From positions 1 through 54,209 of the forward strand of contig CALWZW010000009.1 in the NCBI GenBank assembly GCA_944386135.1: a DNA stretch of 54,209 bases, written 5' to 3'. The translations under genes were made by a program, and so were the position numbers. Positions 54,174 through 54,209 of this stretch are shown piece after piece; the first letter of the stretch is position 1, and each line of letters begins with the position of its first letter. Origin of the DNA: an uncultured Clostridia bacterium (GTDB lineage Bacteria; Bacillota; Clostridia; TANB77; CAG-508). A model generated the notes under the pieces. That model was not told where the DNA came from, did not search any database, and saw only the letters and a list, made by a program, of their open reading frames with translations.

Positions 54174-54209
54174 ATGAATAATTTTAGAGAAGTTAATGAT
54201 GATATTTTA
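54174..54209 (+). CDS. Start of a plus-strand gene cut by the window edge
   Basis: ATG 54174 is preceded by GGAGG (54160-54164) with good spacing and opens an uninterrupted frame of twelve codons (MNNFREVNDDIL). Too little is visible to identify it. It diverges from the helicase gene. Confidence 0.6.
   Translation, partial: MNNFREVNDDIL

Overview
The window is AT-rich DNA from a low-GC Bacillota chromosome. A Clostridia-type gut lineage is my inference, based on dnaG-rpoD synteny, a stand-alone CarD regulator, AGGAGG ribosome sites and consensus TTGACA-17-TATAAT promoters. Almost everything runs on the minus strand.

Layout. (1) 1-11525: right end of a temperate prophage. It holds a lytic early operon on the minus strand (Cro-like and excisionase-like regulators, DUF1351, RecT, a homing endonuclease, a broken MBL gene, a DnaD replication protein, a helicase-loader-like protein, a sigma-like factor and a DUF1064 nuclease). 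A consensus promoter set among TTGAAC operators divides it from a plus-strand lysogeny block (repressor, Abi-alpha/DUF4393, ImmA/IrrE, integrase). The prophage abuts the 3' end of tRNA-Met. (2) 11526-22148: housekeeping genes: tRNA-Met, rpoD, dnaG, glmM, galE, carD, membrane and family 2 glycosyltransferases, and udk. (3) 22155-44263: surface polysaccharide locus with initiating sugar transferase, UDP-glucose dehydrogenase and epimerase, glycosyltransferases, Wzy- and Wzx-like proteins, an MBOAT O-acyltransferase with three tandem SGNH-like partners, and an RloA/RloB defence-like pair. (4) 44548-46540: purM and an anchored YHYH/Ig-like protein. (5) 46797-53818: probable defence-type genes: a PIN-like membrane protein, AAA_14 ATPase, phosphoesterase and helicase-nuclease.

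Main discovery. I checked by eye every CGG triplet in the sense strand of every gene. CGG lies in the reading frame only eight times, and all eight are points where the gene must shift +1 to stay intact: an HTH protein (1583), DUF6291-DnaD (2328), ImmA/IrrE (10150), the essential glmM (15790), a family 2 glycosyltransferase (21059) and codon 15 of all three SGNH paralogues (29874, 31196, 32527). Each time, skipping the C gives a glycine codon (GGA seven times, GGT once). Where I know the family, glycine is the expected residue. I saw no CGG used as plain arginine. The codons before CGG differ, so classical slippage of the P-site tRNA does not explain it. The simplest reading is that CGG is an unassigned, hungry codon in this organism and is resolved by routine +1 recoding to glycine, in chromosome and prophage alike. 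I know of no description of this.

How the genes work together. GlmM and GalE supply nucleotide-sugar precursors. The 27099-44263 genes build, polymerise, export and O-acylate a surface glycan. Abi-alpha, RloAB and the right-end genes look like layers of phage defence.
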